Assembly (NCBI RefSeq): GCF_913773995.1
Contig: NZ_CAJYES010000076.1
Span: 1 to 64,000 of the forward strand
Source of the DNA: an uncultured Pseudacidovorax sp.
GTDB lineage: Bacteria > Pseudomonadota > Gammaproteobacteria > Burkholderiales > Burkholderiaceae_C
Direction: 5' to 3'
Length of the DNA stretch: 64,000 bases
Part shown: one piece after another, positions 9,928-17,501 of the stretch
Layout: the number at the start of each line of letters is the position of its first letter
Numbering within the stretch: position 1 is the stretch's first letter
Notes under the pieces: model-generated
What the model saw: the letters and a program-made list of their open reading frames with translations, nothing else
Database searches by the model: none
What the model was told of the DNA's origin: nothing
Translations under genes and position numbers: made by a program

Positions 9928-11298
9928 TCAGCGCGAGAAGCCGGGCAGGCTCGTGCTGCCGGGCACGTTGCCGGTGAAGATCGAGCGCCACACCGGGCCG
10001 TCGCGCTGTTCGTTGGCGCCGGGCAGGTAGGGCGACAGGTCGGTGCCGCGGGCGATGGGCTTGACGAGGTGCGGCGTGACCACGATCACCAGCTCCTTCT
10101 CGCTCATCTGGTAGCGGTTCTGCTTGAAGAAGGTGCCCAGCACCGGCAGGTCGCCCAGCAGCGGCACCTTGTCGGCGTTGGAGGTGGTGCTGCGGCTGAC
10201 CAGGCCGCCGATGATGAAGCTTTCGCCGTCGCCCAGCTCCACCGTGGTGTCGGCGCGCCGGGTGGTGATGGCGGGCACGGGCACGCCGTTGAGGCTCAGC
10301 GCGTTGGCATAGTCGAGGTCGCTGGCCTCGGGCGCCACCTTGAGCGCGATGCGGTCGTCGGCCAGCACCGTGGGCGTGAGCGTCAGGCCGATACCAAAGG
10401 GCTTGTATTCGATGGAGGTGGTGCCCAGTCCCTGCGGCACCGGAATGGGCAGTTCGCCGCCCGACAGAAAACTGGCGCTCTGCCCCGAAAGGGCCACCAG
10501 CGTGGGCTCGGCGAGCACCCGCGCCAGGCCGTTGCCTTCGAGGAAGCCCACGTTGAGGCCGATGCCGGCACGGCCGAAGTTGAACAGAAGGTTGAAGGCC
10601 TGCGACAGCGGGTTGTTGGCGTCGGTGGTGAGCGAGCCGTCGTTGTTGTAGGTGGTGCTCTTGAGCGAGGTGGGCGTGAAAACGCCGAAGCTGAAACCGT
10701 GCGAGTTGGCCCGCGTGCTGAAGATGTTGAGCCCAGCCTGCTTGAGCACGCTGCGGTTGAACTCCACCACCTTCACGTCGACCTGCACGGTGTGGCTCTT
10801 GACCTGGACGCTGGAGCGGTCGGTCAGCGCGGCCTTGTCGGTGAAGGCGGCCAGCGCGGTCTCGCGCGCCTGGCGGTGCTCCGGCAGGCTGTCGCTGCTG
10901 CCTTCGAGCACGGCGGTGCGGCGCTGAACTTCGATGGCATAGGTGCGGCCCGCGGGCTTGCCTTTCTCCCACACGATGAGGGAGGTGCCGCCCGCCGCCT
11001 TGCCGGTGATCACCAGCCGCGCGGCCGGCGAGCCCGGCGTGCGGCGCGCGACGGTGACGCTGGCCACCGACTCGTCGGCGATGGCGATGCGCTCGACGGC
11101 ACTGTCGAACACCAGTTCCTTCTGCGTACCCATGGTCAGCACCAGCCGGTCGAGGTCCGCGGTGGGTGTGACGGCCGAGGCCGTCGGCGCCGTGGCGGGT
11201 GCAAGCACGGCGAGCACCAGGACGGCGGGGGCGGAGAAGCGGAAGGAGCGCAGGCGCATGGTTGTGGTCGGTGAGGAGCGGGCAGTGGGCGTTTCCAT
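9928..11298 (-). CDS. rcpA: Flp pilus outer-membrane secretin RcpA/CpaC
   Basis: This secretin forms the outer-membrane pore of the Tad machine. It has a signal-peptide-like segment (MRLRSFRFSAPAVLVLAVLA, ending near ASA), then the BON/pilus-secretin N-domain (KELVFDSAVERIAIAD, GTSLIVWEKGKP). The secretin core contains GGELPIPVPQG and VPLLGDLPVLGTFF. Several starts are possible: TTG 11310, ATG 11298, and ATG 11259, which begins exactly at the signal peptide. None has a strong ribosome site. I list the middle one, giving 456 residues. It overlaps the end of the cpaB gene only if the TTG is used. Confidence 0.88.
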   Translation of the reverse strand: METPTARSSPTTTMRLRSFRFSAPAVLVLAVLAPATAPTASAVTPTADLDRLVLTMGTQKELVFDSAVERIAIADESVASVTVARRTPGSPAARLVITGKAAGGTSLIVWEKGKPAGRTYAIEVQRRTAVLEGSSDSLPEHRQARETALAAFTDKAALTDRSSVQVKSHTVQVDVKVVEFNRSVLKQAGLNIFSTRANSHGFSFGVFTPTSLKSTTYNNDGSLTTDANNPLSQAFNLLFNFGRAGIGLNVGFLEGNGLARVLAEPTLVALSGQSASFLSGGELPIPVPQGLGTTSIEYKPFGIGLTLTPTVLADDRIALKVAPEASDLDYANALSLNGVPVPAITTRRADTTVELGDGESFIIGGLVSRSTTSNADKVPLLGDLPVLGTFFKQNRYQMSEKELVIVVTPHLVKPIARGTDLSPYLPGANEQRDGPVWRSIFTGNVPGSTSLPGFSR

Positions 11299-11306
11299 GG
11301 CGCAGT

Positions 11307-12299
11307 TCAATAGCGCACCGTCTCGCGGCGGTCGCCGCGGATCACTTCCACCTCCAGGCCCGAAGGCGCGGGACGGTCGGCTGCCCTCGATGGCGCGGCC
11401 GCCACCGGTCGGCGGGCCGTGCGGGCGCCGCCATTGGCCAGGTCCTCCACGGCCAGGCCGGCCTGGGCGCGGTCGATGCCTTCCAGCGGCGCGCGAACCT
11501 TGTCACCGCGCGTGGCGGGCAGCGGCTGCAGCGCGGGCGGCAGCTCGGCGAACAGGCGCGGATCGGGCTCGGCCGCATCGGCCGGGTTGCGCAGGGCCAG
11601 AAGCAGTCGGCCCGTGGTCTCGCCCAGCACCAGGCGGTTCACGTCGGCCACGGGCACGGCCAGCACGGCCGTGCGGGCGGCCTCGGCGCGCTGGCCACCG
11701 GCCGGGACGGTGCTCACGCGGCCATTGCTGCCTTCGGCGCGGCTGGCGTTGCCGTCCACCGAGGCCTGCCCGAAGGCCAGCACGCGCAGCCGGGCCATCA
11801 GCAGGCGGGCCTGGCTGCGTTCGATGTCGCGGCCGTCGGCCTTCAGGGTGAAGAACACGTCCACGTAGTCGCCGGGCGTGACGCGATTGCCCACGCCGAT
11901 CACCTCGTCCACCTTCACGGCCACGGCCCGTTCGCCGTCGGCCAGCTTGAGGGCGAGGCCGGTGCTGAGCTGCGCCTCCAGAACCGGCGTGCCTTCGCCC
12001 AGGTCCAGCACCGGCACGCGGCCGGCCACGTCCGCGGGGCTGCGGAAGGCGCCGGCAGGATTGATGGGCAGCTGCGCCAGTTGCAGCGCGTCGGCCGGGA
12101 TCGGCTGGCCGGCGGGAACGGTCTTGGTCGTCACCACCACGGCATAGGTGGCGGCCGGCGCCGCGGTGGGTACGCTGGCCACGGGCGCTGCGGCCGGGCG
12201 GGTGGGCGCCGGGTTGCGGCTCAGCAGCCAGGCGTACACGGCCAGGGCCACGGCCAGCAGCACGAGGAGGACGGCCAGGATCTTGGAAAAGCGCAGCAT
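11307..12299 (-). CDS. cpaB: Flp pilus assembly protein RcpC/CpaB
   Basis: This 330-residue periplasmic protein is anchored by one N-terminal helix (about 7-27). It contains an SAF-type domain (VVTTKTVPAGQPIPADALQL, then LEAQLSTGLALKLADGERAV) and the RcpC/CpaB core (VIGVGNRVTPGDYVDVFF). RcpC/CpaB is thought to help the secretin gate or interact with peptidoglycan. No rcpB/cpaD homologue follows in this locus. The gene lies about 55 bp after the prepilin peptidase gene. Confidence 0.88.
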   Translation of the reverse strand: MLRFSKILAVLLVLLAVALAVYAWLLSRNPAPTRPAAAPVASVPTAAPAATYAVVVTTKTVPAGQPIPADALQLAQLPINPAGAFRSPADVAGRVPVLDLGEGTPVLEAQLSTGLALKLADGERAVAVKVDEVIGVGNRVTPGDYVDVFFTLKADGRDIERSQARLLMARLRVLAFGQASVDGNASRAEGSNGRVSTVPAGGQRAEAARTAVLAVPVADVNRLVLGETTGRLLLALRNPADAAEPDPRLFAELPPALQPLPATRGDKVRAPLEGIDRAQAGLAVEDLANGGARTARRPVAAAPSRAADRPAPSGLEVEVIRGDRRETVRY

Positions 12300-12354
12300 G
12301 GCGGACGGGCAGTTCAGGTCGTGACAAGGGTGGCGCGGCCGGAATGCGACCGGC

Positions 12355-12846
12355 TCATTGCGGCACCTGCCATGCCAGCCAACCGAAGGCGGCCAGCGCC
12401 AGGTAGGCGGCGTAGGGAATGGGCCGCCGGGCAGAAGGCGATGCCGCGCCGTCCGGGTTGCGACCCGACAGTGCCAGCATCAACCGGGGAAAGAAGGGCC
12501 AGCGCCGCAGCGCGAGCACGGCCACCGCATGGGCGAAGGCCAGCAGGCTGCCGGCGATGGCGATGGGCAGCAGGGGGGCGAGCCCCAGCCAGAGGCCGAG
12601 GACGGCGGCGAACTTCACGTCGCCCGCACCCATCAGGCGCAGCGCGTAGAAAGGCAACAGAACGGCAAATGCGGCCAGCCCGCCCATCAGCGCTGCGGAC
12701 CCGTCCAGACCGGGCAGCGCGGCACCGACCGCGAGCGACAGCAGGGCACCGACCATGCCGGCCAGCACAAGTGCGTTGGGCACCCTGCGCCAGCGAAGGT
12801 CGCAGAACACCGCACCGGCGAGCCACAGCAGGAGGAGGGGCTGCAT
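12355..12846 (-). CDS. tadV: A24-family prepilin peptidase TadV/CpaA
   Basis: This 163-residue polytopic membrane aspartyl protease lacks the N-terminal methylase domain of PilD, as is usual for TadV/CpaA. The two catalytic aspartates are visible in FCDLRWRRVPN (near residue 16) and in the GAGDVK motif (GxGD type, near 75). It should cleave the Flp prepilin and the TadE-like pseudopilins. It sits between flp and cpaB on the same strand. No separate PilD/GspO is visible in the window, so the Gsp pseudopilins probably depend on a peptidase encoded elsewhere. Confidence 0.9.
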   Translation of the reverse strand: MQPLLLLWLAGAVFCDLRWRRVPNALVLAGMVGALLSLAVGAALPGLDGSAALMGGLAAFAVLLPFYALRLMGAGDVKFAAVLGLWLGLAPLLPIAIAGSLLAFAHAVAVLALRRWPFFPRLMLALSGRNPDGAASPSARRPIPYAAYLALAAFGWLAWQVPQ

Positions 12847-12894
12847 GGTCGGGTGCGGCGCGAAGCAAGGACATTCCGGACCGTGGCGGGCGTG

Positions 12895-13083
12895 TCAGCC
12901 GGCCGCGCCGGTCGTTGCCACCGTCTTGACGTTGTCGAAGATGGTGCTCAGCGTCTCCTTGACGACGCCGCTGTTGCCGAAGATGGCGACCAGCACCAGG
13001 GCCATCAGCCCCGCGATGATCCCGTACTCGATGGCGGTGGCGCCCTCTTCATCACGCAGAAAACGAACGATTGCAGCTTTCAT
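12895..13083 (-). CDS. flp: Flp-family type IVb major pilin
   Basis: This is a small 62-residue prepilin with a short basic leader ending at Gly14 (RFLRDEEG) and the mature start ATAIEYGIIAGLMALVLV, the type IVb Flp signature (Glu at +5, Tyr at +6). It is the structural subunit of the adhesive pilus. It is the first gene of the minus-strand Tad locus and lies 48 bp ahead of the prepilin peptidase gene. The 454 bp upstream is lower in GC than the neighbourhood and probably holds the main promoter. Confidence 0.95.
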   Translation of the reverse strand: MKAAIVRFLRDEEGATAIEYGIIAGLMALVLVAIFGNSGVVKETLSTIFDNVKTVATTGAAG

Positions 13084-13537
13084 GATTGACCTCGCGAAGT
13101 GGTTGCAGAACGACAGGTGCCCGAAGGCGAAGTCATGCTAGGTTCCGGTAACTTCGTGTATCAATACGATGGAAGTATTCACATTTGTTCAATCTTCCGA
13201 TTGGGTCACGGCCGCTGCTCTCGCCCCACGTTTTTGGACCCATCGGCCAAACGGATGATGGCCGTCTCGCAAGTCGTTGAAAGCAAACGAAATTATTTTC
13301 CTGACCAGCACCTGATCTGGATGCACCAAAAAGGTGCACTCCATATTTCGGCAGGTTACGTCCGTGTCACCAAGCGCGTTACGTAACGGCCGCTGTGTCA
13401 TTTCCCATACAAAACAAGGGAAAACGTGAAAAGGTTCACGTATGCGGAGTAGGGGAATGAGTCGGCCTGAAGGCCAGTCGGCTGGGCGCGGGGCTCAGCG
13501 ATGAGTTGCCCGGGGCCGTCAGGGCCCGCGCGGGACT
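13084..13537. promoter_or_regulatory. 454-bp flp upstream region with an NtrC-type palindrome
   Basis: No gene is visible here. The region is markedly more AT-rich than its neighbours. It contains a perfect palindrome, TGCACC-AAAAA-GGTGCA (13322-13338), which matches the classical NtrC enhancer consensus TGCACC-N5-GGTGCA. A second perfect palindrome, GTTACGTAAC, lies at 13379-13388. The only GG-N10-GC pair I found in the minus orientation is at 13214-13227 (TGGGGCG...CAGC). It is a poor sigma-54 promoter match, so the promoter itself is unassigned. Confidence 0.5.
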
Positions 13538-15040
13538 TCAGCCCGAGATGTCCTCGTGGAACAGCTTCCAGCTGTCCGGGGTGCGCACCCAGTATTGGCG
13601 GCGGGTGCGGCCGGTGCGCTCGCCGGCGACGACCTCGCCGAAGGTGGCGACGACGGTGTCGCGCTTGTCGTGCCACATCAGGACCGAGGTGTCCTTGAGC
13701 TGGATGTTGCGGCCTTGGGCCGTGGCCAGTTCCTGGCGCAGCACGTTGTCGATGGGCACCGTGACCGGGCCGCGGCGGCCCGCGCGCTGGTACTCGGTGG
13801 CGTAGAAGCTTCGCAGCCGTTCCTCGTTGCCGCCGCTGCGTGCCTGCAGCCAGGCGCTGAGCGCGGTCTCGAAAGGCTCGGCCAGCGTGCGGACCTTGGG
13901 CGGGGCCACCCAGTCCAGGCTGCGCGCGATCACCACCGGCGTGGCCCCCACCTGGACCTTGCGCAGGATCTGCTTGAGGTCGGGGTTGGACAGCACCACG
14001 CAGCCGTCGCTGGCCTGCGGCGGCCGGGAGAACTGCTCGGGCGGCGTACCGTGCAGCCAGATGCCGCTGCCCGTGCGGCCCAGCATGTTGTCGTACGGGT
14101 TCGGATAGTTGATGGGCAGAGCGCCGGCGCCGTAGAAGTCCTTCAGCGTGCGCGGATCCAGGTTGCTGGTCACGTAGTACACGCCCAGGGGCGTGCGGGC
14201 GTCGCCTTCGACCAGCTTGTCGGTGCCGGCCTTGCCCACCGAGATGTAGTAGTCGGCCGTCAGTTGCAGTCCGTTGGCCGTGTTCTCCAGCAGGTAGAGC
14301 CGCGAACGAGAGGCGTCGACGGCGATGGCGTAGCGGCTGCGCTGCGACAGCGCGAGGAACTGCGAGGGCACCGTGCCCGGAGGCGGCCGGTCGCGCAGCG
14401 CCTGCAGCCGGCGCCGGGACTCTTCGTTCAATTCGGTCAGCGCGGGATTGCCCCGCAGCCGCGCCAGGCCTGCCGCATCCGCGAGGGCGGTGTTGGGCGG
14501 GATGCGGGTGGCGAGCAGATCACCGTAGACCAGCTGCGCGAGCTGGAAGTTGGGATAGGTCCTGACCAGCACCCGGGCCTTGTCCAGGGCCTGCTGCGTC
14601 TCGCCGCGGCCGAAGAGCTGGTAGACCTCGATCAGCTGGGCCTCGGCCGCGCCGCCTGCCTGCAGCACGGGGCCGGCGTCGCTGGGCGCGCTCGGCGCGA
14701 CGACCTCGTTGGCCGGCTGTACCGTGCCCATGGCGGGAGGATGCGCCACCACGCGGCTGGTGGCAGCGGCCGCTGCGGCCCCGACGGCCGCCGCGGGGAC
14801 GGCCGCACGCGCCACCGACTTCACGGGCGCACGTTCGGCGCGGCGTGCCGCTGAGCGGGATGGCGCGGCAGCCGCGGTACGCGCGGGTGCCGCACGGGCC
14901 GCCTCTTTCTTGGACCGAGCCGAGGGTACCGCCGCCGCTCGTGCGGGCGCCTTGCCGCGGGCCTGTCGCTCCGAGGTGGCGGCCTGCACCGCGAGCGGCA
15001 CGGACGCCACGACGAGGCCTGCGGCCAGGAGCCAGGCCAT
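13538..15040 (-). CDS. L,D-transpeptidase (YkuD) with C-terminal NTF2-like domain
   Basis: This 500-residue exported protein has a signal peptide (MAWLLAAGLVVASVPLAVQA), an Ala/Arg-rich linker (about 22-120), a small helical region, the YkuD catalytic domain (about 236-370) and a C-terminal NTF2/SnoaL-like domain (about 385-500, ending SWKLFHEDISG). The catalytic motif is complete: HG at 330-331 and SDGCV with Cys347. Such enzymes cross-link peptidoglycan or attach proteins to it. The domain order fits the group I know as Cds6-type L,D-transpeptidases. I chose ATG 15040 because the signal peptide begins there. A TTG at 15073 is possible. The next gene upstream appears to carry the same C-terminal domain. 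Confidence 0.85.
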   Translation of the reverse strand: MAWLLAAGLVVASVPLAVQAATSERQARGKAPARAAAVPSARSKKEAARAAPARTAAAAPSRSAARRAERAPVKSVARAAVPAAAVGAAAAAATSRVVAHPPAMGTVQPANEVVAPSAPSDAGPVLQAGGAAEAQLIEVYQLFGRGETQQALDKARVLVRTYPNFQLAQLVYGDLLATRIPPNTALADAAGLARLRGNPALTELNEESRRRLQALRDRPPPGTVPSQFLALSQRSRYAIAVDASRSRLYLLENTANGLQLTADYYISVGKAGTDKLVEGDARTPLGVYYVTSNLDPRTLKDFYGAGALPINYPNPYDNMLGRTGSGIWLHGTPPEQFSRPPQASDGCVVLSNPDLKQILRKVQVGATPVVIARSLDWVAPPKVRTLAEPFETALSAWLQARSGGNEERLRSFYATEYQRAGRRGPVTVPIDNVLRQELATAQGRNIQLKDTSVLMWHDKRDTVVATFGEVVAGERTGRTRRQYWVRTPDSWKLFHEDISG

Positions 15041-15102
15041 GGTGGGCTTCAGGGAGCTGAACCGGTCCGCCAAGGTTCGATGGGCGTTGTGCGTCGACGG
15101 CC

Positions 15103-16320
15103 TCAGCCGCCGACGGTTTCCTTCACGATGCGCCACTTGCCGTGCACACGCTGCATCTCCAACGTCTTGCGGCTGCTGACGTTCAGGCGGTCCGAGCGGT
15201 AGCGCTGGCGGAACTTGGCGGTGGCCTTGTCGCCTTGCACATCAACGTTCAGCCCTTCGACCTGCACGGTGATGTTGTTCTTGCTCACGATGCGCGCGCG
15301 GCGCTCTTTCTCCCAGGCGGAACGGCTGGCGCCGTCGGCCGGGTCGAAGTTTGGCGCGTAGGCAGCCAGGTAGCCGTCCATGTCCTGCTTGGACCAGGCG
15401 CTGGCCCATGCGCTGACGGCGGAACTCACCTCGGCTTGCGCGACGCTGCTGGCGTCGGGCTTGGGCGCGGGTGCCGGCTCGGCCGGCTTGGGCGCAGGCG
15501 CGGCGGCGGGCGCGGGGGCCGGGGCTGGCGTCGGCACGACCGCAGGCGCGGGTGCCGGCGTCGTGACCGGTGGCTTCGCAGGGGCAGGAGCGGGCGGCGG
15601 GGGCGCCGGCGCGGGTTCGGGCGCCTTGGCCACCACCGTCGGCGCGGGCGCCGGAGCGGGGGGCGCCGGCGGCGCCTTGGCCACGACGGCCGGCGCTGTG
15701 GCGGCCGGGGCGGGTGCCGGGACCGGCGCCTTGGCGACCGTCGTGCCACCCTTGCCTGCCAGGAGCGCGGCACTGGGCGTGGTAAAGAGGGTGCGGATCA
15801 CCGCCAGCTTGGGCTGCACCGCCGCATTGCCCTTGTCGAGCTGCAGCGCCTTGCCATAGGCCTCGCTCGCCAGCCGGGCGTACACGTCGCCCAGGTTTTC
15901 ATAAGCAGTGGCATAGCTCGAGTTGGTGCGGATCGCCCGTTCCAGCACGCCCCGCGCCTTGTCGAAGTCGCCCTGGCCGGCATAGATAACGGCGAGGTTG
16001 TTGTAGGGCTCGGGAAGATTGGGCGCGTCGCGCGTCAGCTGCTCGAAGATGGCAATCGCCTCGGGCCGACGGCCGGCTTCGAGATTGGCCACGCCCTTCA
16101 GGAAGCGCATCTGCAGGTCCTGCGGCTTCTCGCGCAGGAACTTGTCCGCCTGGGCAAGGCCCTCGTCGAACTTGCGCTGCTGGATCAGTTGCTCGACGTT
16201 GTCGTATTCGTCGGCCCACGCAGTCGCGAAGGGCATGGCGCATGCCAGCGCGACGGCCAGCAGACGCGACGGGATTCGGGAGGCGGATCGAGGCGGCTGG
16301 GCGGCTGCGGTCTTGGACAT
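15103..16320 (-). CDS. exported TPR protein with NTF2-like C-terminal domain
   Basis: This 405-residue protein has a signal peptide ending near AWA (residue 36) and tetratricopeptide repeats from about 38 to 170 (LQMRFLKGVANLEAGRRPEA, PYNNLAVIYAGQGDFDKA, YATAYENLGDVYARLASEA). A very long Pro/Ala-rich linker follows (about 190-295), then a C-terminal domain (about 300-405) ending KWRIVKETVGG. That final domain resembles the one closing the adjacent L,D-transpeptidase. The two genes are in tandem on the same strand, so they may act together at the cell wall, with the linker spanning the periplasm. Function is inferred only. Confidence 0.75.
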   Translation of the reverse strand: MSKTAAAQPPRSASRIPSRLLAVALACAMPFATAWADEYDNVEQLIQQRKFDEGLAQADKFLREKPQDLQMRFLKGVANLEAGRRPEAIAIFEQLTRDAPNLPEPYNNLAVIYAGQGDFDKARGVLERAIRTNSSYATAYENLGDVYARLASEAYGKALQLDKGNAAVQPKLAVIRTLFTTPSAALLAGKGGTTVAKAPVPAPAPAATAPAVVAKAPPAPPAPAPAPTVVAKAPEPAPAPPPPAPAPAKPPVTTPAPAPAVVPTPAPAPAPAAAPAPKPAEPAPAPKPDASSVAQAEVSSAVSAWASAWSKQDMDGYLAAYAPNFDPADGASRSAWEKERRARIVSKNNITVQVEGLNVDVQGDKATAKFRQRYRSDRLNVSSRKTLEMQRVHGKWRIVKETVGG

Positions 16321-16458
16321 GCGGGCGGGGGCTCTATCGGAACCGGCGGATTGTAGTGTCGCCCTTCCACGCATTGTTTACTTTTATCCACACCTGAGCC
16401 CCTTCCGTTTGCCGATGGCAACGTTGGAAGGGGCTTTGGGGCCCGACCCCTCGCCTGC

Positions 16459-16851
16459 TCAGCGCGGGATGCGGGTCGGCGGCAGGGTGGTCACGGTCTC
16501 GCGGATCAGGCCACCGCCGAGCACGCTGCCGTCGATCGTCGTATCGCCCTGGCCGGTCACGCGGGCTTCGCAAGCCGCGCGGTCGACGCTGGTCTGGTGC
16601 AACTGACAGCGTGCAAGCGCGTTGTTGCGGTACGTGTCGGCATTGGCGCTGCTCAGATTGCCCTGGCGGGCCGCCTGGGCGGCAGCGCCTGCTTCACGGA
16701 TGCAGGCCGCACGGTCCTGCTGGATGTGGCCGCACATCGCCCGCTCCTGCGTGTAGGTACCGTTTCCGGCAGCCTGGGCAAAGGGACTCACGAACAGGGC
16801 CCCGGTGGCCAGGGCCAGTGCGAAGCCGGTATGGCGAAGCATCTTCTTCAT
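16459..16851 (-). CDS. small exported protein, paralogue 1
   Basis: I do not recognise a named function. The 130-residue product has a signal peptide (MKKMLRHTGFALALATGALF, cut near AQA), a helical Ala-rich body with four cysteines (AMCGHI, AACIREAGAAAQAAR, LARCQLHQ, AACEARVTG), and the tail GSVLGGGLIRETVTTLPP. The ATG at 16851 has a good ribosome site (AGGAG, 8 nt away). The neighbouring gene at 16922 shares the cysteine pattern and the tail motif, so the two arose by duplication. Confidence 0.7.
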   Translation of the reverse strand: MKKMLRHTGFALALATGALFVSPFAQAAGNGTYTQERAMCGHIQQDRAACIREAGAAAQAARQGNLSSANADTYRNNALARCQLHQTSVDRAACEARVTGQGDTTIDGSVLGGGLIRETVTTLPPTRIPR

Positions 16852-16921
16852 GGCATTACTCCTGAAGGTGGTGGCAGAAAGAAATTGGACGTTGTGCGCA
16901 TGACGCAGCACTTGTCGGCGA

Positions 16922-17302
16922 TCAGGGGCGGGGCGCGGGCGTCGCCGGCAGCGGGGTCACCGTCTCACGGATGATTCCCCCGCCCATCACGCTGCCCTCC
17001 GACGTGGTCGTACCGCCGCCGCCGCGTAGACGCGCCTCGCAGTCGGCGCGGTCGGCGGCTGGCTGGCGCTGGCAACGGGCCAGGGCATTCGCCGCTGCAC
17101 TCCCTTCGGCGGGAGCGGTCAGTCCGCCACGGCGCGCTTCCTCACGGGCTGCGCCCGCTTCTCGGCGGCAGGCGGCCGGGTCCTGGCGGCTGTCGCAGTC
17201 CGGCACCGGCTGAGCAAGGGCCGCCCAGGCCGACACTGCCATCGCAGCGGTGAATCCGCCTCGGAGGGTCACCCGGCCCAAGCGGCTAAGAGAAAAGTTC
17301 AT
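16922..17302 (-). CDS. small exported protein, paralogue 2
   Basis: This 126-residue exported protein has a signal peptide (about 1-31, ending ALAQ), a cysteine-spaced helical body (DCDSRQDPAACRREAGAARE, LARCQRQ, DCEARL) and the tail GSVMGGGIIRETVTPLP. The layout is the same as in the gene at 16459, including the acidic/Ala-rich middle and the conserved GGG(I/L)IRETVT tail. I know no function for the family. The four cysteines could form two disulphides in the periplasm. The 70 bp between the paralogues shows no terminator, so they may be co-transcribed. Confidence 0.7.
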   Translation of the reverse strand: MNFSLSRLGRVTLRGGFTAAMAVSAWAALAQPVPDCDSRQDPAACRREAGAAREEARRGGLTAPAEGSAAANALARCQRQPAADRADCEARLRGGGGTTTSEGSVMGGGIIRETVTPLPATPAPRP

Positions 17303-17501
17303 GGCACATCCAGTCGCCCGTCACGGGCGTCGTTTTCAATGCCACGGACTATGGGTGCCGCCCTTTCCAGACGCCTGTGGGACGCCGCTGCGCCGCCCCT
17401 CGCGCCGACGGCGCCCGTGCCTGTCGGACGGGTCGCACGACATGCCGGCCCGAGACGGCGGCGCCAGGTTCTGGCGCGCTGGACGAATCCGCCTTCTTGG
17501 C

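Noticed and set aside
13203..13230. Possible sigma-54 promoter for flp (GG-N10-GC at 13227-13214)
   Set aside because: Only the GG and GC dinucleotides and a few flanks match; the -24 block TGGGGC and the -12 block CAGC are too poor to call.
13556..14854. 432-codon frame antisense to the L,D-transpeptidase
   Set aside because: No recognisable domain, biased composition, and the opposite strand has an intact catalytic domain.
15380..15859. 159-codon Gly/Ala repeat frame resembling a silk- or PE-PGRS-like protein
   Set aside because: It is the antisense of the Pro/Ala linker of the TPR protein; the repeats reflect GC-rich codons.
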